Made by a program: the position numbers and the translations under genes. Shown piece after piece: positions 1 to 9,204 of a DNA stretch of 64,000 nt. Within the stretch, counting starts at the first letter, position 1. Each line of letters opens with the position of its first letter. The notes under the pieces are model-generated. The model searched no databases. It was not told where the DNA came from and saw only the letters and a program-made list of their open reading frames with translations. This DNA is from Nostoc sp. FACHB-892 (GTDB lineage: Bacteria; Cyanobacteriota; Cyanobacteriia; Cyanobacteriales; Nostocaceae): positions 1 to 64,000 of the forward strand of contig NZ_JACJTR010000037.1 in the NCBI RefSeq assembly GCF_014698795.1, written 5' to 3'.

Positions 1-25
1 CGCTTTCGCCTTAAGGGCGAAAGCG
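1..25. repeat. Perfect hairpin at left edge
   Basis: Bases 1-10 (CGCTTTCGCC) are the exact reverse complement of bases 16-25, with a 5-base loop. It could be the stem of a terminator cut by the window edge or a dispersed cyanobacterial palindromic repeat. Nothing else is clear up to base 223 beyond scattered short GC-rich repeats. Confidence 0.5.
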
Positions 26-223
26 ACGGCTGGGCTGATTTATTTATTGGATCTCCCTTAGAGCGTAGCCGGGCGTAACCCACTGTGAATTCTTTTAATA
101 TCTACGCTAATCCGAAAAAGCGTAATTCATATTATAAGAGAAACGGAACGCTCCCTTCCCATCAAGAGAGAAAAATTAAGGATGCGTCGTTTACTAATCG
201 CGCTCAAGCCTAAAAATAGCAGT

Positions 224-781
224 TTAACCAAGATAAGGATATTGTGGCGGTTTGATTTTCAATAATTCTGTCCAGTATTTTATAGCATTATGTTTAGTGG
301 TTCCGATATCACGCGATTTGTGAACTCTGCCTATTTCCATGAGAAAATATGTAAGTTTAAGAGCAGTAAGTAAGTTAATCAGCCCTACCGCTTTAAAATT
401 TTGTAAAAATAAGTGGAGCAGAATTTGTAATTTTTGTTTATGACGAAAATACATCCACCATTTCATTTGATGTATGGCGATACTGGTTTGATAAACTAAT
501 GTAGTTTCTACTTGGGTTAATTTATCTTTAGCTTGATAATAAAACTGTATTTCTTTGTCAAAATTACCTGCTTTCTGGGCTAAAGCAGCATCATCCGCTA
601 ATTGATAAGCCTGACTAATTAAGTTACCTGCGGTTTGGGCCTGCTGTTGAGTATAACCAAGTTTCATATATATAGTAGCTGCTGCTGATGCCAATTCTGC
701 AAATTTCTCAGCATCATGTAACCAATATATTTGTGCTTGTAATTCACCTAGTGTGGCTGCTAAAGTCTCATTCATGTTCAA
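224..781 (-). CDS. Hypothetical protein, probably rearranged at its C-terminus
   Basis: A 185-residue frame. The first ~100 residues look like a normal soluble alpha-helical protein (alanine and glutamine rich). The rest changes character to basic and leucine rich, with phrases such as RVHKSRDIGTTKHNAIKYW, as if joined to a different sequence. I do not recognise a family. It sits among decayed fragments, so it may be a chimeric or degraded gene. The start is the first Met of an M-N-M-N opening; no strong ribosome binding site is visible. Confidence 0.4.
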   Translation of the reverse strand: MNMNETLAATLGELQAQIYWLHDAEKFAELASAAATIYMKLGYTQQQAQTAGNLISQAYQLADDAALAQKAGNFDKEIQFYYQAKDKLTQVETTLVYQTSIAIHQMKWWMYFRHKQKLQILLHLFLQNFKAVGLINLLTALKLTYFLMEIGRVHKSRDIGTTKHNAIKYWTELLKIKPPQYPYLG

Positions 782-792
782 TCTAACTTTCC

Positions 793-1144
793 CTATACAA
801 ACTGTTTGAGTTTCGAGTCTGATAATGAACGAGGTGGGCCAAAGGTTTTAGCTTCTGTGTCTCGAACACGATTAATCAGCAAGCATTGTGCCACGGGGAG
901 CAACAAGCGAGGCAACTGAGGAAATAACTCAAGAACGCACATTCAACGGCAAAGCATGAATATTACCACATTCAAAAACTTTGTCAAAAGCTTGATGCCA
1001 TTGTGAGCGAATTGATAACAAATCTGCAACTACATAATTGGTTGACAGTCGAATCTGGAAATCGCTTTTGCCACCAAGCGATCGCTGCTTAGTCTTGTTG
1101 ATTATTTGACACCTAATGAATGATAAAACCCTATCTAATATCAT
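793..1144 (-). pseudogene. Frameshifted remnant of an unknown gene
   Basis: Two adjacent reading frames on the minus strand each look protein-like. The first (1144 to 929) ends at a stop after NIHALPLNVRS. The next frame then carries LFPQLPRLLLPVAQCLL and continues to a TAG at 793-795. This pattern suggests one gene broken by a frameshift near position 930. I do not recognise the family. Confidence 0.3.
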
Positions 1145-1180
1145 AGCGATTACTAAACTAAGGCTAATCGACTCAACATA

Positions 1181-1213
1181 AAACTGCCCTGGAGTTAATC
1201 CAGAGCAGTTTTT
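1181..1213. terminator. Strong stem-loop terminator
   Basis: AAACTGCCCTGGA (1181-1193) pairs with TCCAGAGCAGTTT (1199-1211), one mismatch, loop GTTAA, followed by a short T run. It has T-rich ends on both strands, so it could stop transcription in either direction. Confidence 0.7.
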
Positions 1214-1757
1214 GTTAGAAGTAAATTATATAGGAGACTTTTAGCGTTGTCCCCGGTTTATCCATAATAGGTACCGTTATATAGTACTATTCAACTCAAT
1301 TTTCATACTTTACGCAAAAAACGAATAATCTTAAAGTTGGCATTACAAAGGTTAGGAATCAGTATCAGCCAACGTATCACAGACGGTATCCGCGATTTTG
1401 AGCTTCTTCCTTGGTGTATCACAGTGGTTGCTGGTGATGGGCTGCTGATGAGCAGGAATCTAGGGATAGAGGAAGTAGCGACACCGGACAGCCCGTCGTA
1501 GACATCGCTCTTATGAGGCTAGTCCATCATCTCCCTAGTCGATTCTCACGAGTATTGCCGAAAGCCCTGCTGGTGTGGGCTATTACAGTGGTGTATTGTG
1601 AAAAATCCGGTGCGAAGATTCGGTTTGGGAGCTTTTGTGTTAGAAAAATTACTGCTGAGGGAAAACTGAAAACAAGATCCTGTGTTGGAGACAGTGGGCG
1701 TAATTGGTCAGCCCAATGCTACAAATTACAAAATTGACTATAAAGCTAGGCAACAAT
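1214..1757. other. Region without a recognisable gene
   Basis: Two short overlapping open frames exist on opposite strands (about 1513-1737 and 1649-1879), but neither has convincing protein character or a ribosome binding site, and the second overlaps the DUF4383 gene. I see decayed sequence only. Confidence 0.4.
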
Positions 1758-2216
1758 TTATTTCTGGCTAAGACTGTGGCTTTCCCCGGAACTGAGTTCC
1801 AATAAATCTGGTGTGGCAATAAAACCAAAGTAAATGGCGATCGCAGCAGTAATACCATGAAGCCAAATATCATTGCCAAAAATAGGGATAAGACCTAAAG
1901 TAGCCTGGGTAGGAGGAAAAAGCCCCATAAGAGTAAGCAACCCGTAGAATATAGCTAGCATTCCACTGTAAAGACGGGCGCTGCTTAATGAAACAGATGC
2001 CACCATGCCTAAAACGCCTACAACAAGGTGAACAATATTGTGTAAGACGTTGACGGGGAACAATCCTAACAGATCACCGTAGCCAGTTGTGAATGAAAGC
2101 CCAGCCACATGAGGTGTAGTTGCAGGCGCTGTTTTAAAAGCTGCAATAAACCCCATGACACCAATCACAGTAAAGATGATGCCGATAATGCGAGTAAAGT
2201 ACTGTCCTGGCTTCAT
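1758..2216 (-). CDS. DUF4383 family membrane protein
   Basis: 152 residues with four hydrophobic segments: roughly residues 7-27, 53-73, 80-100 and 115-135. The opening FTRIIGIIFTVIGVMGFI and the later NVLHNIVHLVVGVLG are typical of the DUF4383 family of small four-helix membrane proteins, common in cyanobacteria and actinobacteria and of unknown function. The start ATG has a good AGGAG site about 8 bases upstream. It is monocistronic here. Residues facing a function cannot be named. Family assignment is from recognition of the sequence pattern. Confidence 0.8.
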   Translation of the reverse strand: MKPGQYFTRIIGIIFTVIGVMGFIAAFKTAPATTPHVAGLSFTTGYGDLLGLFPVNVLHNIVHLVVGVLGMVASVSLSSARLYSGMLAIFYGLLTLMGLFPPTQATLGLIPIFGNDIWLHGITAAIAIYFGFIATPDLLELSSGESHSLSQK

Positions 2217-2598
2217 AATGAAACTCCTGATTGTTTAGAAAGATAGACAATTTCTCCAGCCGAAGGATTGACTAGTAATTTAAAGAAATTGCCAAGACTA
2301 TTCTTTATAAAACTTGTGATTTGCGGCTGTTTACTCCCGCTATGGTTCTATTTTGCTTCTACCTCCGTCCGGAAACTGATTACGGAAACCTGGTATTAGC
2401 TAATACAACGCTCATTAACAATAGCTCCACAAAAATTGGCTTTAAAACTAGCAGATATGATGATTAATAACCAGGCAGCGCGACTGATGGTGTGGGATGC
2501 AGTCCGTACAGCCGAAACTTTAAGTCCTTCTTTTAGTAGTTGGCATCTAATTCCAAATTGGATGTACTAGTGGTAGTCAAGCGAAAGGAGAATATTCA
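2217..2598. other. Upstream region with one doubtful short frame
   Basis: The only open frame of note is 2457-2570 (+), 37 codons beginning MMINNQAARLMVWD. It lacks a clear ribosome binding site, so I do not call it as a gene. The region probably holds divergent promoters for the flanking genes. Confidence 0.3.
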
Positions 2599-3009
2599 AT
2601 GGCTCAGACTCAAAAACAAGGGAAACCAACAGATGGTAAGCCAGACGAATGGCAACAAGACCTAAATCCACAACCTCTGGCTGGAAAAAATTCCGGCTTG
2701 GAAGGCACGCATCCCGAAAAAGCAGCTCTGAATGCTTATGAGGTTAAAGAACTGCATGACAAATTACCAGAGTATACACATGAAGAACTGAAACAAATTA
2801 CATTGCTACCAGTTGGTAGTCGGTTAGAGCAGGGTGCAAAATATCTTGACCTCAATGACCCACAACGTCATGAGTTTACAGCAATGGGTGGTATGGAAGC
2901 AGGTTCTAATAACTGGTATGTGCCAAAGACTGAAGTTAGCTATCAGCTTTGGAATAGGTTAATCGGCGTACAAAATCCTGAGCGTCTAGACCAAGCCAGT
3001 GAATCCTAA
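2599..3009 (+). CDS. Hydrophilic hypothetical protein, probably C-terminally truncated
   Basis: 136 residues, very hydrophilic, no signal peptide or membrane segment. The N-terminus is low in structure and contains DEWQQDLNPQPLAGKNSGLEGTHPEKAA. The middle has a YEVKELHDKL..YTHEELKQI helix pair, and the end has VPKTEVSYQLWNRLIGVQNPERLDQ. I recognise the general type as a stress-associated cyanobacterial protein of unknown function. The start ATG has AAAGGAG 9 bases upstream, a good site. Coding character continues past the stop (see next entry), so the current C-terminus may result from mutation. Confidence 0.7.
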   Translation: MAQTQKQGKPTDGKPDEWQQDLNPQPLAGKNSGLEGTHPEKAALNAYEVKELHDKLPEYTHEELKQITLLPVGSRLEQGAKYLDLNDPQRHEFTAMGGMEAGSNNWYVPKTEVSYQLWNRLIGVQNPERLDQASES

Positions 3010-3134
3010 AAAACACCTGAACAACTCACCCCATTTACTGCACCCAATTGGCACGGTGACGCCAAGAAGAAGCAACGGAGTATTGGCAAGATACTGAAGA
3101 TGGTGAACGCTCAACAACAGCTAGTGAAGGGTAG
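3010..3134 (+). pseudogene. Decayed C-terminal continuation of the preceding gene
   Basis: Directly after the TAA at 3007-3009 the same frame reads KTPEQLTPFTAPNWHGD. From about 3061 the +1 frame then reads QEEATEYWQDTEDGERS up to a TAG at 3132-3134. Both stretches look like real acidic protein sequence. The simplest reading is that the upstream gene, or a small neighbour, once extended here and has since gained a stop and a frameshift. Confidence 0.4.
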
Positions 3135-3281
3135 TAAATAGGAAGGAAACTACGTTGGAGAGATTCATTACTAAATGTGTTTTTGCCATAAGCTGTAAAA
3201 CATGAGGAAATTCAGCAATCAATATATAGCCATATTTTCAGAGATGATTTGCTGATGCTCAAGTAAATTATTCAAAGAGGA

Positions 3282-3431
3282 ATGATGAACAGAAGATTTA
3301 TTTTTCTAGCTTCAGCTTTTGGGTTAAGTGTACTTATAGGAGCCTGTCAGCCTGGTACAGAGCCTCCAACAACTGCACCACCAGCAGCGCCATCACCTGC
3401 ACTGCCATCAGTAACTCCAGCCAGTCCTTAG
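3282..3431 (+). CDS. Small Pro/Ala-rich lipoprotein
   Basis: 49 residues, too short for most length cut-offs. It has a basic start (MMNRR), a hydrophobic stretch FIFLASAFGLSVLIGA, then a lipobox I-G-A-C near residue 22, so Cys22 should be lipidated after signal peptidase II cleavage. The mature part is a short proline/alanine/serine/threonine tail. An AGAGG site lies just upstream of the double ATG. Function unknown; similar tiny lipoproteins are common in bacteria. Confidence 0.6.
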   Translation: MMNRRFIFLASAFGLSVLIGACQPGTEPPTTAPPAAPSPALPSVTPASP

Positions 3432-3501
3432 TGCCATATATTACTACTGTGGAGAGCAACTGGAGTTCCTAATTCGTTGTCCGATTAAATCATGCTGTGG
3501 T

Positions 3502-4305
3502 TTAAGGTAGGTTCAAGCGTTTACGCGCACCAAAGCGAAACAGCTTATCAGGTAGTATCGCTCTCAAGCGAGGCAACCATTGTGCCTCATTGCCAACACG
3601 GTAGCGTAATCGTGGTGATGAGCTTGAAGCAATACGAGCAATTGCTTTTGCAACCTTGTCAGGATTGTCACCTTGTGCAATTGCGCCCTGGACAGATGAG
3701 AAAATTACATCACGTACAGCGTCATAATCACTATGAATTGCGGTAGGCTGTAACATGGCTTGGTTAAAATTGGTCTTAAAGTAGCCAGGCTCAACTAAAG
3801 ATACTTTAATATTGAATAGGTCTAGTTCCACACTTAATGCTTCACTATAACCTTCAAGTGCAAACTTACTTGCAGAGTAAAAACCTTGACCAGGTGCGCC
3901 GATCAGCCCTGCCACTGAACTCATATTGATAATATGCCCGCTACGTTGCTGTCTCATAAAGGGCAAAACAGCATTAGTAAGACGTACAACACCCCAAAAG
4001 TTCGTCTCAAAAATCTCCAAAGCTTGTTCTAAAGAAGTTTCCTCAATCATGCTGGCATGAATTTGCCCAGCATTATTCACAAGTATATCTATGTGGTTAG
4101 TCCGTGTAAGTAAGTGATTAATACACGATTCTATTGAAGAATCAGATGTAACATCCAGCGTCAACATTTCTACGCCCTGTGAGGCTGGATGTTCTTTGCG
4201 ACTCGTACCAAAAACACAGTAGCCTACAGTAGCCAGTTTTTGAGCAATTAACTGCCCAAACCCAGATGATGCACCAGTAACTAAAACAACTTTTTGGTTA
4301 GTCAT
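3502..4305 (-). CDS. Short-chain dehydrogenase/reductase
   Basis: 267 residues, full length for a classical SDR. The cofactor motif TGASSGFG is at residues 10-17, the NNAG structural motif is near 80, a catalytic Ser lies in NMSSVAG, and the catalytic YSASK is near 150, followed by PGYFKTNF. It should be a cytosolic NAD(P)H-dependent oxidoreductase; the substrate cannot be told. The gene starts 6 bases after the stop of the 128-residue gene upstream, so the two are likely cotranscribed. It converges on the small lipoprotein gene. Confidence 0.9.
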   Translation of the reverse strand: MTNQKVVLVTGASSGFGQLIAQKLATVGYCVFGTSRKEHPASQGVEMLTLDVTSDSSIESCINHLLTRTNHIDILVNNAGQIHASMIEETSLEQALEIFETNFWGVVRLTNAVLPFMRQQRSGHIINMSSVAGLIGAPGQGFYSASKFALEGYSEALSVELDLFNIKVSLVEPGYFKTNFNQAMLQPTAIHSDYDAVRDVIFSSVQGAIAQGDNPDKVAKAIARIASSSSPRLRYRVGNEAQWLPRLRAILPDKLFRFGARKRLNLP

Positions 4306-4311
4306 CAGTTT

Positions 4312-4698
4312 TTAGTTATCTGCTTTATGTTCATGATATTCGGAGATATGTTCATATACCTCCTCTGGAAACTGTAAGTCTTTGTAGACGTTACAAGCAT
4401 CTGGATCATCAGGATTCGGACAGATAGGAAATTCTTGTTGGGACTGCCATTGAAGAATACGCTCCCGTCGAGGCGGGTTATAATCTTTACCTTGTACTTG
4501 TAGAAAGAGGGAACGTGCTTCTTGCTCAGTGAAGTCTTTATCTTTTTGAAGATACTCAATTAACTCATGCTCACTTAAGAAATGACGTGCCACCATTGCA
4601 AATACTAGCCTGCCGTAATGGCCAATATCATTGCCTGCATCAAGAGACTCTTGCAGATGCGCCATCATATCGTTTTTTTGCAGTTCTTCAATTGCCAT
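4312..4698 (-). CDS. Hypothetical protein upstream of an SDR gene
   Basis: 128 residues, soluble and acidic. The N-terminal part has helices around GHYGRLVFAMVARHFLSEHELIEYL, with a second segment DFTEQEARSLFLQVQ. The C-terminal part contains NYNPPRRERILQWQ-like and CPNPDDPDACNVYKDL segments. I do not recognise a named domain. It is the first gene of a two-gene unit with the SDR at 3502-4305 (6-base gap). The start ATG is preceded by AAGGAAG about 7 bases away. Confidence 0.65.
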   Translation of the reverse strand: MAIEELQKNDMMAHLQESLDAGNDIGHYGRLVFAMVARHFLSEHELIEYLQKDKDFTEQEARSLFLQVQGKDYNPPRRERILQWQSQQEFPICPNPDDPDACNVYKDLQFPEEVYEHISEYHEHKADN

Positions 4699-4914
4699 GT
4701 ATCTTCACTTCCTTGTTTCTGAGTGTTGGGTTAGATTCATTTTCAGTACTTTTTATAGTACTTGTGTACTGTACAAATGTCCTATCTCTTGTGGCTGAAT
4801 ATGAAGAGACATTTACTTAGCCACAAAAAGTACAGCACTTACACGAGTAGATATTCCTTAGAGAGAAATGGCAATTATCTCTGGTTCCAAGTTCATAGTT
4901 CGGCGATATTTACT

Positions 4915-5106
4915 TTAAAAAGCTACGCCCAAGCACTTCAATTGTTAGGGGCAATGTTACCGTTTACTGCTATAGGCATAGCTCACCTTTACAGTAAGCT
5001 AAATTCAAGAAGTGGTGAAATCAAATCACTGCGTACCACCAAGGTACACCGACGTCAGGGTATCGCCTCAAAGATTCTCGAACACATCATCAAAATTTTT
5101 TATTAG
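4915..5106 (+). pseudogene. Fragment of a GNAT N-acetyltransferase
   Basis: The frame contains GEIKSLRTTKVHRRQGIASKI, which matches the acetyl-CoA-binding motif A (R/Q-x-x-G-x-A) of GNAT acetyltransferases. Recognisable sequence starts only around 4915 and stops at the TAG at 5104-5106, before the rest of the domain. The adjacent frame after 5103 reads SPIYELVFLPDEREIKHQ to a stop near 5187, but this does not look like GNAT. I call it a broken remnant. Confidence 0.5.
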
Positions 5107-5309
5107 AAGTTCACCTATTTATGAACTAGTGTTTCTTCCTGATGAAAGAGAAATTAAGCATCAACATTTTCTAAAGTGGGCCTAAACAATTAATCTTGAT
5201 GCGATCGCCATCATTATCGCTTGTTCGCATCGTGTTTGAAATACGAATTTTAGCATTGGTTTTGACAGCAGGCGGAGTTAATGAAGGTTTCACCAAAAAG
5301 AAATGACTT

Positions 5310-6293
5310 ATGGAATATCGGCAGTTAGGTAAACACGGCATTCGGGTTTCGGAAATTTGTTTAGGGTCATGGCTTACCTATGGTGGTGCAACGGCAGAAG
5401 ACACTGCCGGTCAATGTATTAAGCAAGCCTATGATTTGGGAATTAATTTCTTTGACACAGCAAATGTTTATGCCGAGGGAGAAGCTGAAAAAATTGTGGG
5501 TAAAGTGCTGCGGCAGTACCCGCGTGAATCCTATGTTTTAGCAACCAAAGTTTATTTCCGAATGGGTAATGGACCCAACGATCATGGACTATCACGCAAA
5601 CATATTTTGGAGCAATGTGATGCCAGTTTGAAACGATTGGGGCTGGACTACATTGATCTCTACCAGGCACATCGTTATGACTCGACCGTACCTCTGGCTG
5701 AAACCCTGATGGCATTTGATCATCTGGTGAAACAGGGGAAAATCCTTTATTACGGGGTTTCTCAATGGAGTGCTGGACAACTCGCCCATGCGACCGACCT
5801 GACCCGGTTGGCAAATCTCGCACCAATCGTATCCGATCAGCCTCGCTACAATATGCTTGATCGCATGATCGAAAAAGAAGTGTTACCCCTATGCCGTCGA
5901 GAAGGGATTGGCATAATCAATTACTCACCCTTAGCGCAAGGACTGCTGACTGGTAAATACAAACCCGGGCAATCATTACCCCAAGATTCACGGGCAAGTG
6001 ACCCGAAACAAAATATGTTTTTAAACAATGGAGAACTAGATCAGCAGCAGTTGCTCAAGGTGCAGCGGCTATTGCCCATTGCCGAGCAAGAAGGTTTGAG
6101 CTTGAGCCAATTGGCGCTTACCTGGTGCTTACGCAATCCCGAAATTAGTAGCGTCATCATCGGTGCAAGCAAACCAGCACAAGTACAGGAAAACGCTAAT
6201 GCATCGGGTAAACAACTGTCTTGGGCAACAATTCAACGCATTGAAGAAGTTCTGGAAATGGAAATCAGCGATCGCGCCACTGTCGGTGCTTGA
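5310..6293 (+). CDS. Aldo/keto reductase
   Basis: 327 residues, full length for the aldo/keto reductase family, closest in pattern to the voltage-gated K+ channel beta-subunit/YghZ-like group. The catalytic tetrad can be followed: Asp in FFDTANVYAEG (about 50), Tyr in the same motif, Lys in ATKVY (about 80) and His in YQAHRYD (about 115). The late SSVIIGASKPAQVQEN binds the NADPH phosphate in this family. It reduces carbonyls with NADPH in the cytosol. It precedes two SDR genes on the same strand, suggesting a small redox cluster. Confidence 0.9.
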   Translation: MEYRQLGKHGIRVSEICLGSWLTYGGATAEDTAGQCIKQAYDLGINFFDTANVYAEGEAEKIVGKVLRQYPRESYVLATKVYFRMGNGPNDHGLSRKHILEQCDASLKRLGLDYIDLYQAHRYDSTVPLAETLMAFDHLVKQGKILYYGVSQWSAGQLAHATDLTRLANLAPIVSDQPRYNMLDRMIEKEVLPLCRREGIGIINYSPLAQGLLTGKYKPGQSLPQDSRASDPKQNMFLNNGELDQQQLLKVQRLLPIAEQEGLSLSQLALTWCLRNPEISSVIIGASKPAQVQENANASGKQLSWATIQRIEEVLEMEISDRATVGA

Positions 6294-6356
6294 GTCGTTT
6301 TCAATTCAATGAATTGATATCGCCAATCTATCGGAGTCATCAGGAGTTTTTAATTA

Positions 6357-7538
6357 ATGCATATTAACTATGACAGCCTACTCAGGCTCATCGCCTTTGC
6401 ATTCGCCTTACTACCCGGTTTCCTGCTGCTAGATCGCTGGTGGCGCGAACGGATTTATGACCTGCAAGGAAAAACGATTCTGCTCACAGGTGGTTCACGC
6501 GGATTGGGGCTGGTGATGGCACGCCAGTTGATTGATGCAGGCGCACGGATAGCAATCTGTGCGCGGGATGAAGCAGAACTTGAACGCGCACGAACCGAAC
6601 TGGAGCAACGAGGTAAAGAAGTTTTCGCGCTGACCTGTAACGTGACAGATCAAGCTCAGGTTGAGCAAATGGTACAACAGGTAAAAGAGCGCTTTGGGAG
6701 AATCGACATTCTCATCAACAATGCCGGAACGGATATTATCGGTCCACTAGAAACCTTAACCATGCAGGACTACGACGATTTGATGAAACTGCATTTTTGG
6801 GCACCGCTCTACGCAACCTATGGCGTTTTGCCGGAGATGCGGCAGCAAAAGAGCGGACGAATTGTAAATATCTCCTCCGTCGGGGGAAAAGTGGCATCTC
6901 CGCACATGGTCGGGTATTGTGCCAGCAAATTTGCCCTGGTTGGGCTGTCCCAAGGAATGAGAACCGAGTTAGCAAAAGATGGAATTACCGTTACAACCGT
7001 ATGTCCTGGCTTTATTCGCACTGGAGTTGTGGATCATGCCGTGATCAAAGGGCAACACCGCAAGGAATTTGCTTGGTTCAGCATTAGTGATTCGCTACCA
7101 TTGATTTCTGCCAGCGCAGAAAAGGTTGCTCGTGCCACAATCGCTGGACTACGCCGGGGCGCTACGGAAGTCATTGTGCCTTTCCCAACCTGGCTCTCGG
7201 TCAAATTCTATGCCCTGTTCCCCGGACTAAGTACTAATCTATTCAGTTTGGTAAATCAGCTTCTACCAGAACCGGGTGGAATTGGCAAAGAGCGGGCATT
7301 TGGCAAGGACAGCCACTCAGCATGGTCGCCTTCCTGGTTAACTTATTTGAGCGAACGCGCCGCACGACGGAATAACGAACTTCCGGTAACTGAACCAAAA
7401 GATACGACCGAGGTTAAACAGGTGGGAAGGGATGGGAAACTATCGCCCCAAGCGATTGAACCGACCCTTGCAGAAGATAAGCAATCTGGAAGTCCGTTAA
7501 TTGATCCTGACCAAGCACCTCCTGAAGTTCAAGCCTAA
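6357..7538 (+). CDS. SDR oxidoreductase with N-terminal membrane anchor
   Basis: 393 residues. Residues 8-25 are hydrophobic (LIAFAFALLPGFLLLDRW) and should anchor the protein. The SDR core follows: LTGGSRGLGL near residue 43, NNAG near 120, NISSVGG near 165 and catalytic YCASK near 185. After residue ~270 the protein extends beyond a normal SDR with a low-complexity acidic tail of about 70 residues. An AGGAG site lies 11 bases from the ATG. It is 63 bases downstream of the aldo/keto reductase gene and probably in the same unit. Confidence 0.85.
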   Translation: MHINYDSLLRLIAFAFALLPGFLLLDRWWRERIYDLQGKTILLTGGSRGLGLVMARQLIDAGARIAICARDEAELERARTELEQRGKEVFALTCNVTDQAQVEQMVQQVKERFGRIDILINNAGTDIIGPLETLTMQDYDDLMKLHFWAPLYATYGVLPEMRQQKSGRIVNISSVGGKVASPHMVGYCASKFALVGLSQGMRTELAKDGITVTTVCPGFIRTGVVDHAVIKGQHRKEFAWFSISDSLPLISASAEKVARATIAGLRRGATEVIVPFPTWLSVKFYALFPGLSTNLFSLVNQLLPEPGGIGKERAFGKDSHSAWSPSWLTYLSERAARRNNELPVTEPKDTTEVKQVGRDGKLSPQAIEPTLAEDKQSGSPLIDPDQAPPEVQA

Positions 7539-7765
7539 ACAATCCCGAAGATTTCGAGCCAGTTCAGCAGCCGATGCGGATGTTTAAAACATCTTGCCGG
7601 AAATGATGGTTCAGCATGCTCTGTTTTCTCTGGATTTAGTAGATGTTCAGTCAGTGATCGCTCGATTCTTGATGATGTCTGAGTTTCAGGATAATTGTCA
7701 TATTTTTCTCTCCTCAAAGTGAAAAAGGAGGGATTAAAACCATAGCAAAATAGAAGGAGAAAATT

Positions 7766-8554
7766 ATGGTTGCGACCCAACTTCAACAAACTTCAAATAC
7801 TAGCCAGTTGCTGCATGATCGGGTTGTTTTGATCACAGGCGCAAGTCGCGGCATTGGTGCAGCAACCGCCAAACTGTTAGGACAGCATGGTGCTGCGGTT
7901 GGCGTAAATTACTATGGCAGTGAAGCCGCCGCTGTGGAACTTGTTGAATTGATTACGTCCGATGGTGGTCGGGCAATGGCAGTTAAAGCCGATGTGCGCG
8001 ATCCACAACTTGTAGATGCAATGGTGCAGCAGGTTGTAGATACCTTTGGTGTTATTGATACGTTGGTAATTAATGCTAACGCGAATTTTGCAATGGCTCC
8101 TTTTGTGGATTACCAGTGGTCAGACTTTGAAGCAAAATTGGTCGGAGAACTCAAAGGCGCTTTCTTGCCCTGTAAAGCAGTTGTTCCCTCGATGATAGAA
8201 CACAAGCGAGGTTGCATCATTGCCGTCAGTAGTGGCTTATCTCGCCATCCAGGAGAAGGCTTTATCGCTCATAGTACCGCCAAATCTGGATTAGATGCCT
8301 TCATCAAAAGTCTAGCACTGGAACTTGGCCCTCACGGCATTCGTGCTAATGTCGTTTCGCCAGGATTAACCCTGACCGATGCCACAGCCCGATTACCTCA
8401 AGAACATAAAGACGCTTCGGCTCAAATGGTGCCATTAAAGCGAAATGGGCTGCCAGAGGATGTTGCCGGAGCCATTTTGCTTTTAGCATCTGACGAAGCA
8501 AAATTTATTACCGGGGCATATTTACCCGTGAGTGGTGGTGTGCAAATGCTTTGA
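7766..8554 (+). CDS. SDR family protein with catalytic Tyr replaced by His
   Basis: 262 residues. The cofactor motif TGASRGIGAAT is at 24-34, and a Ser motif AVSSGLS is near 150. The usual YxxxK motif reads HSTAK (GFIAHSTAKSGLD, codon CAT), and the NNAG motif reads NANAN. The C-terminal LLLASDEAKFITGAYLPVSGG is standard for SDRs. Some bacterial SDRs with a His at this position exist, so it may be active or have a changed reaction. An AAGGAG site lies 7 bases before the ATG. It is separated by 227 bases from the previous SDR. Confidence 0.85.
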   Translation: MVATQLQQTSNTSQLLHDRVVLITGASRGIGAATAKLLGQHGAAVGVNYYGSEAAAVELVELITSDGGRAMAVKADVRDPQLVDAMVQQVVDTFGVIDTLVINANANFAMAPFVDYQWSDFEAKLVGELKGAFLPCKAVVPSMIEHKRGCIIAVSSGLSRHPGEGFIAHSTAKSGLDAFIKSLALELGPHGIRANVVSPGLTLTDATARLPQEHKDASAQMVPLKRNGLPEDVAGAILLLASDEAKFITGAYLPVSGGVQML

Positions 8555-8691
8555 ACTGTGACACGAAGCAATCATGAAACGAGGTGACGTTATAAGTAAA
8601 TATAAAGCGTTTCTCACCCTTTCATCATCCTTATTTTTCCAGGAATATTCTCTATGATATGAATGGCACGCTTGAAAACGTGAAACCTCGT

Positions 8692-9204
8692 TTAGACAGT
8701 TAGGAAATAGCTGGCACTAAGGCTGAGGTTGCTAGAACCTTGAATGATCGCAATTAGTTCAGGACTAGTTTCATTCAGGAATAAGGCTGTACTTGTAGCC
8801 AAACCAGTTGGCGCTGCTCCCAAGCTATAGCTCGAGTTGGAGCCAGACAATTGCAGCGTATCTTCGGTGGCATTGAAATCAGCAATCAGAGCGTAGTCGC
8901 CCAGTCCCGAAGTACTAGTATTACTATCGCTGTAGAAGACACCGACAGTAATACCTAGCACAAACTGATCACTCCCAGCGCCGCCAGTCAAAAGGTCAAC
9001 TTCAGCAATACCTCTTGTTGTTGTATCTGTTCCTGTAAGTATGTCGCCACCTTCATCTCCAAACAGGCGATCACTTCCAGTGCCGCCGAAGGCAGAATCA
9101 TTTCCACATCCACCATAGAGAAGATCATTATTATCGTCCCCAAACACGGAATCGTCACCATTGCCGCCTGTAACGTAGTCAATTCCTGCATTACCACGGA
9201 TGAT
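8692..9204 (-). pseudogene. C-terminal part of an RTX (hemolysin-type) calcium-binding protein
   Basis: The frame reads several GGxGxDxxx nonapeptide repeats (GGNGDDSVFG, GGCGNDSAFGG, GGTGSDRLFG) followed by the typical cyanobacterial RTX end domain (GGAGSDQFVLG, then DYALIADFNATEDTLQLSG). Such repeats bind calcium in secreted type I proteins. At its 5' side the frame runs directly into the left end of an insertion sequence at 9205 and meets a TAG inside it, so no start is present. No N-terminal part is found on the other side of the element. Confidence 0.8.

Noticed and set aside
3492..3746. Open frame of 84 codons on the plus strand
   Set aside because: Antisense to a well-supported SDR gene.
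7535..7789. Open frame of 84 codons on the minus strand
   Set aside because: Overlaps the start of the SDR gene and its ribosome binding site; no protein features.
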